Assembly (NCBI GenBank): GCA_947561585.1
Contig: CANNZV010001848.1
Coordinates: 62,001 to 126,000, forward strand
Direction: 5' to 3'
Source of the DNA: Caprella mutica
Lineage: Eukaryota; Arthropoda; Malacostraca; Amphipoda; Caprellidae
Length of the DNA: 64,000 nucleotides
In this document: piece after piece, positions 33,623-45,400 of the stretch
How positions within the stretch are numbered: position 1 is the stretch's first letter
How the letters are laid out: every line of letters starts with the position of its first letter
Notes under the pieces: generated by a model
What the model was told of the DNA's origin: nothing
Database searches by the model: none
The model's input: only the letters and a program-made list of their open reading frames with translations
Program-made: the position numbers and the translations under genes

Positions 33623-34580
33623 TTAGGGTTAGGACTCATAGTCCTAACGTAGTATAAATTTAAATTAGCATGATTGTATATTTAAAATTTATGTAACTTT
33701 TAAAGCCATTTTTCATATATTTTATAAAAACCATTAAACAAATAATAATTACCATATTGATCCATTTTTCGAATATTGATTACACATACAAACTTGATCC
33801 TATTAAATTTTAAGACCCTCTCGCGCAAAAAAACTGACTCAAAAATAGATATTTCTGACAGAAATTTTAAATCATTTAAATAGAGCGATTGGTTTTTATA
33901 GCCTGAAAATTCATACTTCTCCGATAATTAGAGAAAACAACAAAAGCTTTTTCCGATTATGAATCTGTAAAATTATTGCTTTACCAGCGGACCATTTTGG
34001 TTTACCAGCCTCTGTCATCGGATTGGTTGATCTTTCGCGCGTGAGAGTCTTAAATAAATAACTTACAGATGAAAGAGGAAAATGAAGAGGTGATAGTAAA
34101 TAAAGCCTTCGAGTCTACCTTACACAAAAGTCTAAGAGGAAAATGAAGAGGTGATAGTAAATGAAGCCTACGAGTCTATATAACACAAAATCTAAGATCT
34201 CGTAGTTGAAGAGCGCTATGCTCTAAAACTGAAAATAAATTGTTACCATGATATTCAAGAAAAGAAAATACAATCAAAATTACAACAGTTCGAGGCCACA
34301 CAGCTCTTCCATAAATGAATTAAAACCATATGACAAATGTAATAATTCATCGTGAAAATAAAACAAAGCTTGACGCAATTCATATATTTAGAAAAAAGTT
34401 AAGTGTCAAAATAAATAAATAATACCTTTCTATCACAGAAACAGACAACACTAATGAAAACATGATTTTAATTAATTTGTGCAGGAAAATATTAACAAAG
34501 CTTTAGCAATAACTTTCATCAGGTAAAATATTAATTAAATCAGGAAGCTTTATGATTTACTTCAAAGACGTATTGAAGGA
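33623..34580. repeat. 3' flank of the mucin-like gene; partial dispersed repeat
   Basis: AT-rich 3' flank with no canonical poly(A) hexamer close to the stop. At 34060-34320 is a partial, rearranged copy of the ~550-bp dispersed repeat, with 'gaggaaaatgaagaggtgat' twice. Nothing else seen. Confidence 0.6.
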
Positions 34581-34584
34581 TAAA

Positions 34585-34765
34585 GGCTTGTTCACACATG
34601 TCAGGTTTCCGTTCGGTCCGGCTCCTATCTGTGAGTTTTTATCACTGAGAGGAGACGGTACTGTGTGAATGTGTCCGTTTATCACTGACACTGAAGTATT
34701 GAGTAGAGACGGACCAGAGACGTCCCGGACGAATCACGGACATGTGTGAAGAAGTCTTAAAGGTA
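34585..34765. mobile_element. Foldback MITE, TTCACACATGTC arms
   Basis: Ends 'ggcttgttcacacatgtc' and 'gacatgtgtgaagaagtc', with inner complementary blocks (ccgttcggtccgg / cggaccagagacg and atcactga on both sides). GC-richer than its surroundings, no ORF. The element class is not determined. Confidence 0.65.
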
Positions 34766-34769
34766 AGGC

Positions 34770-35885
34770 CGTCTAAAGTTGACTGTAGACGGCCTAGCTA
34801 AAGAATTATAATAAATAATGTGTTCCAATCATGTTACCCAAACCCTTGCTAGATATAAGCCAAGGTTAGATGATTCGAATCTGACAACTTATCTTCAAGC
34901 ATAATCCCCAAAAACTAACTACTACTAGTTTGCTCATGAATGTCATCACCAATTTCAATTGGATCAATCAGTTAGTTAACACTTGTTGATAAATTTACAT
35001 GCTGATTGGTTAAAAAACATTTTCGACTGTGATGTCGATGATTTGGAGCAAACTCGAAGTGATCCAAATCCATTAGTTTTTGGACAATAAAGAATATATC
35101 TTTAGTCTAAATTTTATTTGCAGCATTATTATTAGTTTATTTTCATGATCTTCTGATTAACCCTTAAAAGACTGACTGGAGAGTTTAAGCTCGACAAACC
35201 GAAATCATTCAATATAATAACACTATTCTTGGGTAAATAAAATTTCGCCCAGTACATTAATATGATAAAAGCTATTAACTGACAAAAAAATCGTATAATT
35301 CGAGCCGCTGGTTTCCTAATATTATTGGGTAAAGAATCCTGTCAAATTTTGTCAGTCCAATTAGGGTTAATGGAGAAAAATATCAAAAAATAGGTACCTA
35401 GGTAACTACAACTTTACCCGTCTGAATGAAAATTCAAGATGGCGTCATGGCGCTATAAAATAACTGGAAGAAACGTTCATTATTTTGTTAGTTTTGCTAA
35501 TGCTGACCATTGTTAATTATTAAACAATTTACCTTATCATTATTTAAAGTTAATTAGCTTCATTCTTACACTGAGCAATAGCATAAACTTGTGACACCTA
35601 ATTTGTAATATAAAAAAAGGCTAATTGCTCATTTATAGAACTATTTTAAATAATTTTTTATTGTAAATCTATAAAAATTGTCTAAAGTTATCATAAACTG
35701 TTTAAAATAAAACATAAATTATTTAGATGCTGTACTATGAAAAAGTTATATTTAAATTACCTTTTGAAGTATTAATTTTAAAAATTGTGAAAACTAACAA
35801 CACATTAAATTCAACAGTGGTACCATTATATTTTACCATAATACATTATCTAGGTATAATAAATTTAAAATCTAAGCAAATGGAA
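34770..35885. other. No gene seen
   Basis: AT-rich spacer of about 1.1 kb without recognisable repeat or open frame, apart from a short complementary pair 'gactgtagacggcc' near the MITE end. Confidence 0.45.
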
Positions 35886-35887
35886 GT

Positions 35888-36965
35888 ACAGTAAAACTCA
35901 TGAGTTATGAAGCACTCGAAATGAAGGACCTGAGTTATGAAATGCACTTGAGTTATGAAGTAGTTTCTATGTTTAATCATAGAAACCGATATACGTTATG
36001 AATTTCACCCTAGTTATCCCTCAAATACAATAGTTTTCTTCAAGATATTAATCATAGAAAACTATCAGTGTCCCTGAGATATTGTTGTATTAGTCACACT
36101 TGGTTATTGTTTAATGTTAATATTTTGCATATGTTGTGTTTAGCTAATGTATTTTATATTACCAGCTCAACATAATTATTGTCTTTTGATAACATTTCCT
36201 GGTTCTAGCTATGACTCGTGTTGTAGATTTGTTTCCTGTTTAGCATTATATAAATTAATTAATTTATTAGGGGGTTTAACGTCTGCTTCGGAACCAAAGG
36301 CCATATCGCTGACGTCAAAAGGAAATTAAATGCAAGGGACTGGAAGAAGCAGTCAGAGGGAAAAGTGGCTCCATGAACAAAGTCACTTACCACCGTCGGT
36401 GAAAATGCTCATGGATGCAGAAAAGCTACTCCGTGAATACAGTCACTTACCAAGGAATGTGACGAAACGGGACACAAGCACCGGTGGCTGCACCCACGGA
36501 TGGAAGAGGAAAATGAAGAGGTGATAGTAAATGAAGCCTACGAGCCTACCTAACACAAAATTCTAAGACCTCGTAGTTGAAGAGCATAACCCTAGCGCTA
36601 TCCTCTAAAACTGCAAGTAGCTTTAAAAAATGATAAACATGGTAAAAATGAAAAAAGACAATCCATAATCCAAATTACAACAGTTCGGGGCCCAAGGGAC
36701 GCCACCCCCCTTCTCTTCCATTCACCACAGACAGCTTCAGGATAGAGCCCCTGAGGCTAGCATTATATAAGTGCCATGTTTAATCTTACTAGTGTCAGTT
36801 GTCTACAGAGCATCGTAGAGGGTTGTCCTATATTAATCACTTATAATAAACTTATACTTTTAAACTTGTAAAAACCACTGTTCATTTAACCTATGTTTTG
36901 TCAGATATGAAGTGGCTTTGAGTTATGAAGAAACCAATACTTCATAACTCAGGAGTTTAACTGTA
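35888..36965. mobile_element. 1.07-kb inverted-repeat element, TGAGTTATGAAG arms
   Basis: Left end 'cagtaaaactcatgagttat' and right end 'cataactcaggagtttaactg'. Subterminal 'gagttatgaag' copies repeat three or four times at each end, alongside 'tttctatgattaatc' segments. The TIR start CAGTTAAACTC fits pogo/Tigger-type ends but is not proof. It contains copy 2 of the ~550-bp dispersed repeat. The same arm sequence appears, inverted, in the Reelin intron at 2945-3175, where it has become a satellite. Confidence 0.7.
36265..36775 (+). repeat. ~550-bp dispersed repeat, copy 2
   Basis: Starts 'ggggtttaacgtctgcttcgg', then 'cataatcgctgacgtcaaaa'-like and 'gctactccgtgaatacagtc' blocks, 'aaatgaagaggtgatagtaa', 'gtagttgaagagcataaccc', and 'cttctcttccattcaccac'. 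Same order as copy 1 (reverse strand, 17796-18360). Short open frames here are not supported as genes. Confidence 0.82.
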
Positions 36966-37245
36966 GGATAAATACAGATCAATTAATAGAATTAAACATA
37001 ATATAGTCTATCACATGAATTAAATAGTTAATTCATGGTATATCCAAGCTGGACAATATGAAAAAGTAAATTTATCATACAAAAATAGTTTTTTTGTATT
37101 TCACCATCATCTTTCAAATTAAAAACAAAACAGTATGGTATAAAAGAACTAAACAAAACTTGCAGGACGAAAATCGTGCAATAAAATCTAAAAAAAATTG
37201 TTAAACTTAGTCTGTTGAGAAATAAGAAAACTAACTGAACTATAG
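36966..37245. other. AT-rich spacer
   Basis: Nothing recognised between the inverted-repeat element and the 74-bp array. Confidence 0.45.
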
Positions 37246-37247
37246 AT

Positions 37248-37613
37248 TTATGACATCATCACTGCTGAGCCAATGGGAGGTGATAGCTGCATGTAGAATG
37301 GGGGTCAATGGAGGGTTTATATTATGACATCATCACTGCTGAGCCAATGGGAGGTGATAGCTGCATGGAGAATGGGGGTCAATGGAGGGTTTATATTATG
37401 ACATCATCACTGCTGAGCCAATGGGAGGTGATAGCTCCATGGAGAATGGGGGTCAATGGAGGGTTTATATTATGACATCATCACTGCTGAGCCAATGGGA
37501 GGTGATAGCTCCATGGAGAATGGGGGTCAATGGAGGGTTTATATTATGACATCATCACTGCTGAGCCAATGGGAGGTGATAGCTCCATGGAGAATGGGGG
37601 TCAATGGAGAGCT
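37248..37613. repeat. 74-bp tandem repeat, five copies
   Basis: Five almost identical units containing ATGACATCATCACTGCTGAG, 'ccaatgggaggtgatagct' and 'gaatgggggtcaatggaggg'. The first two units differ from the last three at one position (gctgcatg against gctccatg). Each unit also has CCAATGG, a CCAAT-like motif. Confidence 0.93.
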
Positions 37614-40165
37614 TTTTCTCACATATTAAAATTGAAATTCATGATAACAACTATTAAATAGACTAAAAACTCCTTTTTGATCAAAATCAACGAGCAGCCG
37701 ATTGAGAATTTATCATCAAAAGACACGTTTTTTTTTCTTAGCTAATGATATCAGGTATTAGAAGATATCTTGAACAACTCTTCTCATCAGATTATTTTTA
37801 TAAGATGTTTCACCACCACATTCGGTGTTCTCGCAGTGTTTCTCAGGTTAGTTATAGTACTTCAAGGGGGGGGGGGGGTATATTGGTATCAATAAATCAT
37901 CTGGAGAACACAGAGTTGGCTTAAATAAGAATAGAGAGGACCGTATATGTGGCTTTTGTCTTCAGAGTTGTGCGGTCCCGGGCACCCAAAGAGTTGCCTC
38001 TGATGGATGTAGGAAGGGCACTTGATGAGGATGTGCCTCATCGTGAGATATGATCATATTTTAATAGTTGTAGCTACCTATTCATTTTGATTTCAAAGAT
38101 TCTAAAAAAAAAGAGAGAACGATTTCGTAGACCATTGCCTTCACTGATGATGAATACAAAATTTTGGTTTAGTTTAACGTCTGTTTCGGTCATTGTGGAT
38201 GAGAGACTCCAATTGAAAAATGTAGTCAGGAACTTGAATTAAGAGTATTTAAAAACTGCTTTTCAACGCCACCATGAATCCTCCCGGACCCTTCCACATC
38301 CTACCTTCCAAAAATTTCTGTAGGGGCGAAATTCTATCTCGAGATCAAGGTCAAGGTCCTCGACCTTGATCATATACCCCGGGGGTTCAACGTTATTTTT
38401 GGAAACCAAACGTCATATCGCTGACATCAAAAGGAAATGCTAATAGAGAAGTAATAGTTAACTATTTATCAATCTGATATACCGGCTTGGAAACATTTAA
38501 ACGAAGTATTGGAATTAGACTGAAAAATAATTAAAAGTAACAATAGTGCATCATTCAAGATAACTCATAACGTCATAATCAGTGCATAGTGATTGTGCAT
38601 CAAGTTTGAGCTACACAGAGTGCGAAAAAATTATTCTAATACCGTGAAAATAAAACTGGGCTGTCAGCCACGAAATTTTAAACCAAAGAAACTTTATAAA
38701 TTTTCAATTAAACGAACTTTGTGTTTGAACAAATGGATAAATTATGTGATTTCAAACAGTGTCTACCAATACGGAATGTTAGGCCATCGAAGATTAAGGG
38801 GGGTAACTTGATCTTCTAAGGCCCCACCATAACTTCCTCTATGATACCCAAATTACCACAGCACACTGTTTATCACTCGTCATCAAGATATATTAACTTA
38901 CAAGGTATTCTACGCCTTGGTACGAGTTTTAGACTCTTCTGTGCATACACAAACACGCACATACGAACACACTCATGTGACCCTGCAATATTAGATTACA
39001 TTCTCTAGCTATATATTTTAGTAACTTATACAGCGGGTTAAATACTTTCCTTATAAACAATTAACTATTTACCGCTGTATACTATAGAGCATGTAATCTA
39101 TCTGGCAGGGTCACAGAAGTCCGTTCGTTTGTACGTATTTCACAACTGAACTGTAATTCATTTCGATATGAACCTGGGCAGTACTCTACCTTGTAGTTAA
39201 TATACCTTGTTCTTATATAGTTACTATATTGGATGTACCCTTAACTGTCTCTGTTATCTCTACAGTCTCGGATACCTGTGAAAAAATTAAAGGTTATTAT
39301 AGAGCTGCAGCATTTAATTCGAGGAAATGATAAAGGAATGAAAATAGATATTGGCTATTTGGCTTCAACGCCATTTTCATGGTTTTTATTGGTAAAATAA
39401 CTTATTCTATTAATTATCAGACGATAATTTAAGGTTCAATATTATTTATTAAGTAAGCTAATCACCAAAATGAAAGCTATATCCTAATTCAGGTAGCTAG
39501 CTCATTTTAATAGAAAAAAATTTAAAAACTACAAAATCATGTAGCTAGCTACAATTTTTTTAAGTAGAAAAATTATTTTTCATAGTATAATTTTACAGCA
39601 TGGTGCTCATGAATGCAGGAAAGCTACTTGGCATTATTTATATAAAAAATTGCACAATGGAAAAATTCTGAAATATTGCACTATCCATGGAGAAAATAAT
39701 AATTTAGCAAGTGTAGGGTGGGCGCGATTAGCTAATTTCTAGGACATTTTTTTCTACCAGATATATACTACCTAGAAATACTAAACTTCATAAAAATATT
39801 TACAAATTGATTAGACATAAGGAAATGATTTTTCTAATGATATGATCGATAACTTTGTTGGCACTAAAATTTAAAAATAAAACTTAACTTTAAATATCTT
39901 CAAGTAGGTCGTAACAATAATAGCAATCAGAGGTTTACTTCTAGGCTCAACTTTAGTCATAGCCATATAGAAATAATATAAATTAATTAAATATTCTTTA
40001 AAAACTACATCACATTGCACCAGCACTGGCCCACTGAAACCTATAAAAATAACTTAACTTAAAAATACATAACTAACCCAAAGAGTATTGAGAAAATAAA
40101 TATATTGACAAAAAATTTGATTCTTCATTTCTGAATTTTTTTTTCAATCATACAACAAAAATTAT
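37614..40165. other. Spacer with minor repeats
   Basis: A G10 run at 37866-37876. A decayed piece of the dispersed repeat at 38385-38440 (gggttcaacg ... catcgctgacatcaaaagg). One TGGTGGGGCC-type unit on the minus strand at 38785-38830. A foldback pair at about 38945-39145 (catgtgaccctgcaatatta / tctggcagggtcaca with acgaac outer blocks). The open frame near 38593 has no recognisable content. No gene seen. Confidence 0.5.
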
Positions 40166-40171
40166 AAAAAA

Positions 40172-41400
40172 AAATCCAAAGCTTTTCTAAAAAATTCCAA
40201 AGCTTTTCTAAAAAAAAATTCCAAAGCTTTTCTAAAAAAAAATTCCAAAGCTTTTCTAAAAAAATTCCAAAGCTTTTCATAAAAAAAAAATTCCAAAGCT
40301 TTTCTAAAAAAATTCCAAAGCTTTTCTGAAAGAAAAAATTCCAAAGCTTTTCTAAAAAAAAATTCCAAAGCTTTTCTAAAAAAAATTCCAAAGCTTTTCT
40401 AAAAAAAATTCCAAAGCTTTTCTAAAAAAATTCCAAAGCTTTTCTAAAAAAATTCTAATGCTTTTCTAAAAAATTCCCAAAGCTTTTCTAAAAAAATTCC
40501 AAAGCTTTTCTAAAAAAAATTCCAAAGCTGTTCTAAAAAAATTCAAAGCTTTTCTAAAAAAAATTCCAAAGCTGTTCTAAAAAAAAGTTTCCAAAGCTTT
40601 TCTAAAAAAATTCCAAAGCTTTTCTAAAAAAAATTCCAAAGCTGCTCTAAAAAAAATTCCAAAGCTTTTCTAAAAAAAATCCGATGCTTTTCTAAAAAAA
40701 ATTCCAAAGCCTTTCTGAAAAAATTCCAAAGCTTTTCTGAAAAAATTCCAAAGCTTTTCTGAAAAAATTCCAAAGCTTTTCTGAAAAAATTCCAAAGCTT
40801 TTCTGAAAAAATTCCAAAGCTTTTCTAAAAAATTCCAAAGCTTTTCTGAAAAAATTCCAAAGCTTTTCAAAATAAATTCCAAAGCTTTTCTAAAAAAATT
40901 CCAAAGCTTTCTGAAAAAATTCCAAAGCTTTTCTAAAAAAATTCCAAAGCTTTTCCTAAAAAAATTCCAAAGCTTTTCTGAAAAAATTCCAAAGCTTTTC
41001 AAAATAAATTCCAAAGCTTTTCTAAAAAAATTCCAAAGCTTTTCTGAAAAAATTCCAAAGCTTTTCTAAAAAAATTCCAAAGCTTTTCTGAAAAAATTCC
41101 AAAGCTTTTCAAAATAAATTCCAAAGCTTTTCTAAAAAAATTCCAAAGCTTTCTAAAAAAAATTCCAAAGCTTTTCTAAAAAAATTCAAAGCTTTTCTAA
41201 AAAAATTCCAAAGCTTTTCTGAAAAAATTCCAAAGCTTTTCTAAAAAAATTCCAAAGCTTTTCTAAAAAAATTCCAAAGCTTTTCTGAAAAAATTCCAAA
41301 GCTTTTCAAAATAAATTCCAAAACTTTTCAAAATAAATTCCAAAACTTTTCTAAAAAAAATTCTGAAGCTTTTCTAAAGAAATCCAAAGTTTTATAAAAT
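40172..41400. repeat. ~22-bp satellite, about 53 copies
   Basis: Units of CCAAAGCTTTTCTAAAAAAATT, with poly(A) length varying from about 5 to 9 and many ctgaaaaa and caaaataa variants. Each unit contains a HindIII-type AAGCTT. Minus-strand open frames (WNFFRKALEFF-type) are artefacts. Confidence 0.93.
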
Positions 41401-41754
41401 TCTTCAAAGCTTTTCCAAAAATTATCCTAAGCTTTTCTGAAATTCTTCAAATTTTTCTAAAGATTCTGAAAAGGTTTTCTAAAAAATTTCCAAATTTTTT
41501 CTAAAATTACTCAATTCTTTTCTAAAATCATCCAAAAATAAAGAACATAACACATAAGAGAGAAACTGTTTACAAATCTAACTGCTACCCCCACAAAGTA
41601 ATTAATTCAAATATTTTTGAGACTAGTAGACCCTATTTAACAAATAACTAGGTATAAATAAACTGACGAATTAGTGTCGGAAAAGGCTAAAATTATTATT
41701 GTTAGAGAGAAAAACGTCTGTTTTGCCCTCATAACCTAGCTTTCACTTATGTGT

Positions 41755-42192
41755 AAAATCAAATACAAGGGACTCGAAACAACGGCCAGATTAGAAAGCA
41801 GCTTCAAAAGCGAAGTTACACCTTGCATTCACCAAATTCGTGGAAACAGAAAAGCTACTCCGTGAATGCTGTCACCTACCAATAAATGTGACAAAAAAGG
41901 GACACAAGCACCAGTGACTGCACTCACGGATGGAAGAGGAAAAGGAAGAGGTGATAGTAAATGATGCCTACGAGTCTACCTAACACAAAATCTAATCTAG
42001 TTGAAGAGCATAATCCTAGCGCTATCCTCTAAAACTGCAAGTAGCTAGCGTAAAAAATGATAAATATGGTTAAAAAGGCTAGGTATCTAGCTACAGTTAA
42101 TCCAAATTACAACAGTTTGGGGCCTAAGGGATGCCACCACCTTTCTTTTCCATTCATCACAGACAACTTAAGATTAGATAGACCCCTGGGAT
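41755..42192 (+). repeat. ~550-bp dispersed repeat, copy 3 (5' shortened)
   Basis: Has the blocks 'caagggactcgaaacaacgg', 'gctactccgtgaatgctgtc', 'gacacaagcaccagtgactg', 'aagaggtgatagtaaatgat' and 'tttcttttccattcatcac'. It lies just 3' of the SLC35B3-like gene. Confidence 0.8.
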
Positions 42193-42431
42193 AAGCCTAA
42201 AAACTATTATTTCTCAGTTCATGTGAACCCACCTAATAAATTATTATTGGTTAAAAGTTAGGCGATGGAATGTCGAAAATACGACTAAAATTACGTAGAA
42301 AAATGCCGAGAAGATATTGTGAAAGTTTGAGGCAACTGAGATCCTAAAACTTGATATAAAAAAATAGGAACGATGATAAAAAAAGTAAAAAAATAGCTTA
42401 AAACTAAATAACTCAACAATGAAAAATATAA

Positions 42432-45400
42432 CTAAACCTCAAAACTGAACTGATGTGGTGGCTTAACACCGACCACTTTCCTATAATAGTTCTGCAGTCT
42501 ATAACTATAGGAATATATTACCCCTGTTAAAGACCGTTTCTTATTAAGAGCAGAGACAACAGGAGAAACCACGTCTGCGATCGAGTCAAGAAGTTGCCGG
42601 TAAAAAGAGTTGACTTTTCTGGTAACGTAGGAGTCTTTATTCTTGCCCAGCAGACTGAGGTAAATACCTACCACAACTAGCAAGCCTCCGTAAAGGTATC
42701 TGGAAAGAAGGAGATCAAATATTATGTATCTAGATTAAAAAGAAGAACCTAGATCAAAAATAAATACATAGATTAAAAACATGTAAGCTACCTAGATTAA
42801 ATAGATTTAGCTACCAAGATTAAATAGATAAAGCTACCTAGATTAAATAGATTTAGCTACCTAGATTAAATAGATTTAGCTACATAGATTAAATATCATG
42901 AACCAAGATACCTCCATAAAGATATCTCTCTAGAAAGAGATGTCCAAGAGTCTACCTAACTTATATTGTCAAGACTTAGCTACTGATTTGTGAAGAGGAA
43001 AATGAAGAGCTGTCTACCTATCAGGCTAGACTGTATTTCATGGTAAAAATATTCTCTTTGAAAATAATATTCTAGCAACGTCGGAATATTTTGCAATTTA
43101 CTCCGATGTTACCATTAATTTTCGGGGGCTAAATGGGGAACATGTTGGTGGATTTTTCAGCTTTTTGAAAAAGTCAGTGGGATTTTAAGCACCAAATACA
43201 GACTGGCTAACTAATAATATCACAAATCACTGAATTGTGAATAGTTTTGTGAAAAAGAGGAAAATGAAGAGCTAAGACTTACTGAATTGTGAATGATTTT
43301 GTGAAGAAGAGGAAAATGAAGAGCCAAGACTTACTGAATTGTGAATGGTTTAGTGAAGAATAGGAATGACAGCACTATGGAGACAGCTTTCCTGGCAGTG
43401 GTGACTGTGACAGCAGCCAGAGCTCCGTACTGAGAGACAAGTGCCAGCACTGCCTGCACTCCAAAGAAACCTGACAGTGACAGCGCAAACACTTTCGGCA
43501 TCACCTCATTCATGTGCTGGAAGAAGATAGATTAAATATTAAATTAGATTAAATATTAAATTAAATTAAAGCTTGGATTAAATTAAAACTTGAGATTAAA
43601 TTAAAACTTAGATTTAATTAAAACTTAGATTAAATTAAAACTTAGATTAAATTAAAACTTAGATTAAATTAAAACTTAGATTAAATTAAAACTTAGATTA
43701 AATTAAAACTTAGATTAAATTAAAACTTAGATTAAATTAAAACTTAGATTAAATTAAAACTTAGATTAAATTAAAACTTAGATTAAATTAAAACTTAGAT
43801 TAAATTAAAACTTAGATTAAATTAAAACTTAGATTAAATTAAAACTTAGATTAAATTAAAAGTTAGATTTAATTAAAACTTAGATTAAATTAAAACTTAG
43901 ATTAAATTAAAACTTAGATTAAATTAAAACTTAGATTTAATTAAAACTTAGATCAAATTAAAACTTAGATCAAATTAGCTAAAACTTAGATCAAATTAGC
44001 TAAAACTTAGATCAAATTAGCTAAAACTTAGATCAAATTAGCTAAAACTTAGATCAAATTAGCTAAAACTTAGATCAAATTAGCTAAAACTTAGATCAAA
44101 TTAGCTAAAACTTAAGATTAAATTAGCTAAAACTTAAGATTAAATAAAAACTTATGATTAAATAAAAACTTAGATTAAATTAAAACTTAGATTAAATTAA
44201 AACAAATAAAATTAAAAATTAGATTAAATTAAAACAAATTAAATTAAAACTTAAATTTAATTAAAAATTGGATTGGACCTGCACCTAGCTGATAATTGTG
44301 CATCTAAATTCTGCCCACTGTGATGACTAGGGCTGGGACAGTATGCTCTTAAAATTAGATCCCCAAAAATATCATAGAATGAAATGGTATCGAATACTAT
44401 ATACCGCCAGTTTTGAACGATTCAATATTTTAGTTTAGTTCTCTCCGTCTGTAATATTTTCGGGATCTATAATTTTAAGAGCATATTGTCCCAGCTCTGG
44501 TGATGACTAATTAATAGCTATAGCTATCAATGGACATAGAACTGGTAAATAAAAACATTGGCTAATTAGCTTATGTCAGATATATAATTCATCCTGATGT
44601 AGCTACCTACCTAGTTCGAAGTAATAAAGTTCAAAAATAATAAAGTTTTCTTAAATTTCAATGTTTAACAGCATACACAATTTATAACAATCAAATATTC
44701 AATCTTTTGTCCAGACAAATTTGAAAAAAAATTAATGTTGATGAATTTTGGTACATAAATATAGCATATAGCTTCTGGAACTAAAGACTATATCGCTGAC
44801 ATGAAAAGGTTAAAAAAAAAGCTATCCAAGAACCGGTACCTGTATTTTCATATGAAAGAGGAAAATGAAGAGGTGATAGTAAATGGAGCCTACGAGTCTA
44901 CCTAACTCAAAAATCCAAGAAGAAAATGAAGATTTGATAGTAAGTGAAGCCTACAAATCTACTTAACACAAAATCTATGACCACGTAGTTCAAGAGCATA
45001 ACCCTAGCGCCATCCTATAAAACTGTAAGTAGCGTGAAAAAATGATAAACATGGTAAAAATGAAAAAAGACAATCCATAATCCAAATTACAGCAGTTCAG
45101 GACACAAGGGACGCCACCCCAATTCACCACAGACAGCTTCAAGAGGGAGCCCCTGGGAGCTCCCTCTTTTAATTAAATCAAAATTAAAACTTAATCAAAG
45201 ACAGACAGTTCTGCTCACCTCGTACGTGAACTGCAGGCCGCTGAAAAATGTTCCGAAGCACATTAGGATGACACTGAGCATCACCAACCCCATTATGTGT
45301 GTGTAGAACACCAGTCTGGCACTGGGTTCATGATTGCGAGTCAGGACCACCTCCTGTACATTGCCCAGCACTGCATCACAGCACAGTGCCATACACACCA

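Noticed and set aside
40125..41014. Minus frames with repeated WNFFRKALEFF-like strings
   Set aside because: Translation of the ~22-bp AT-rich satellite.
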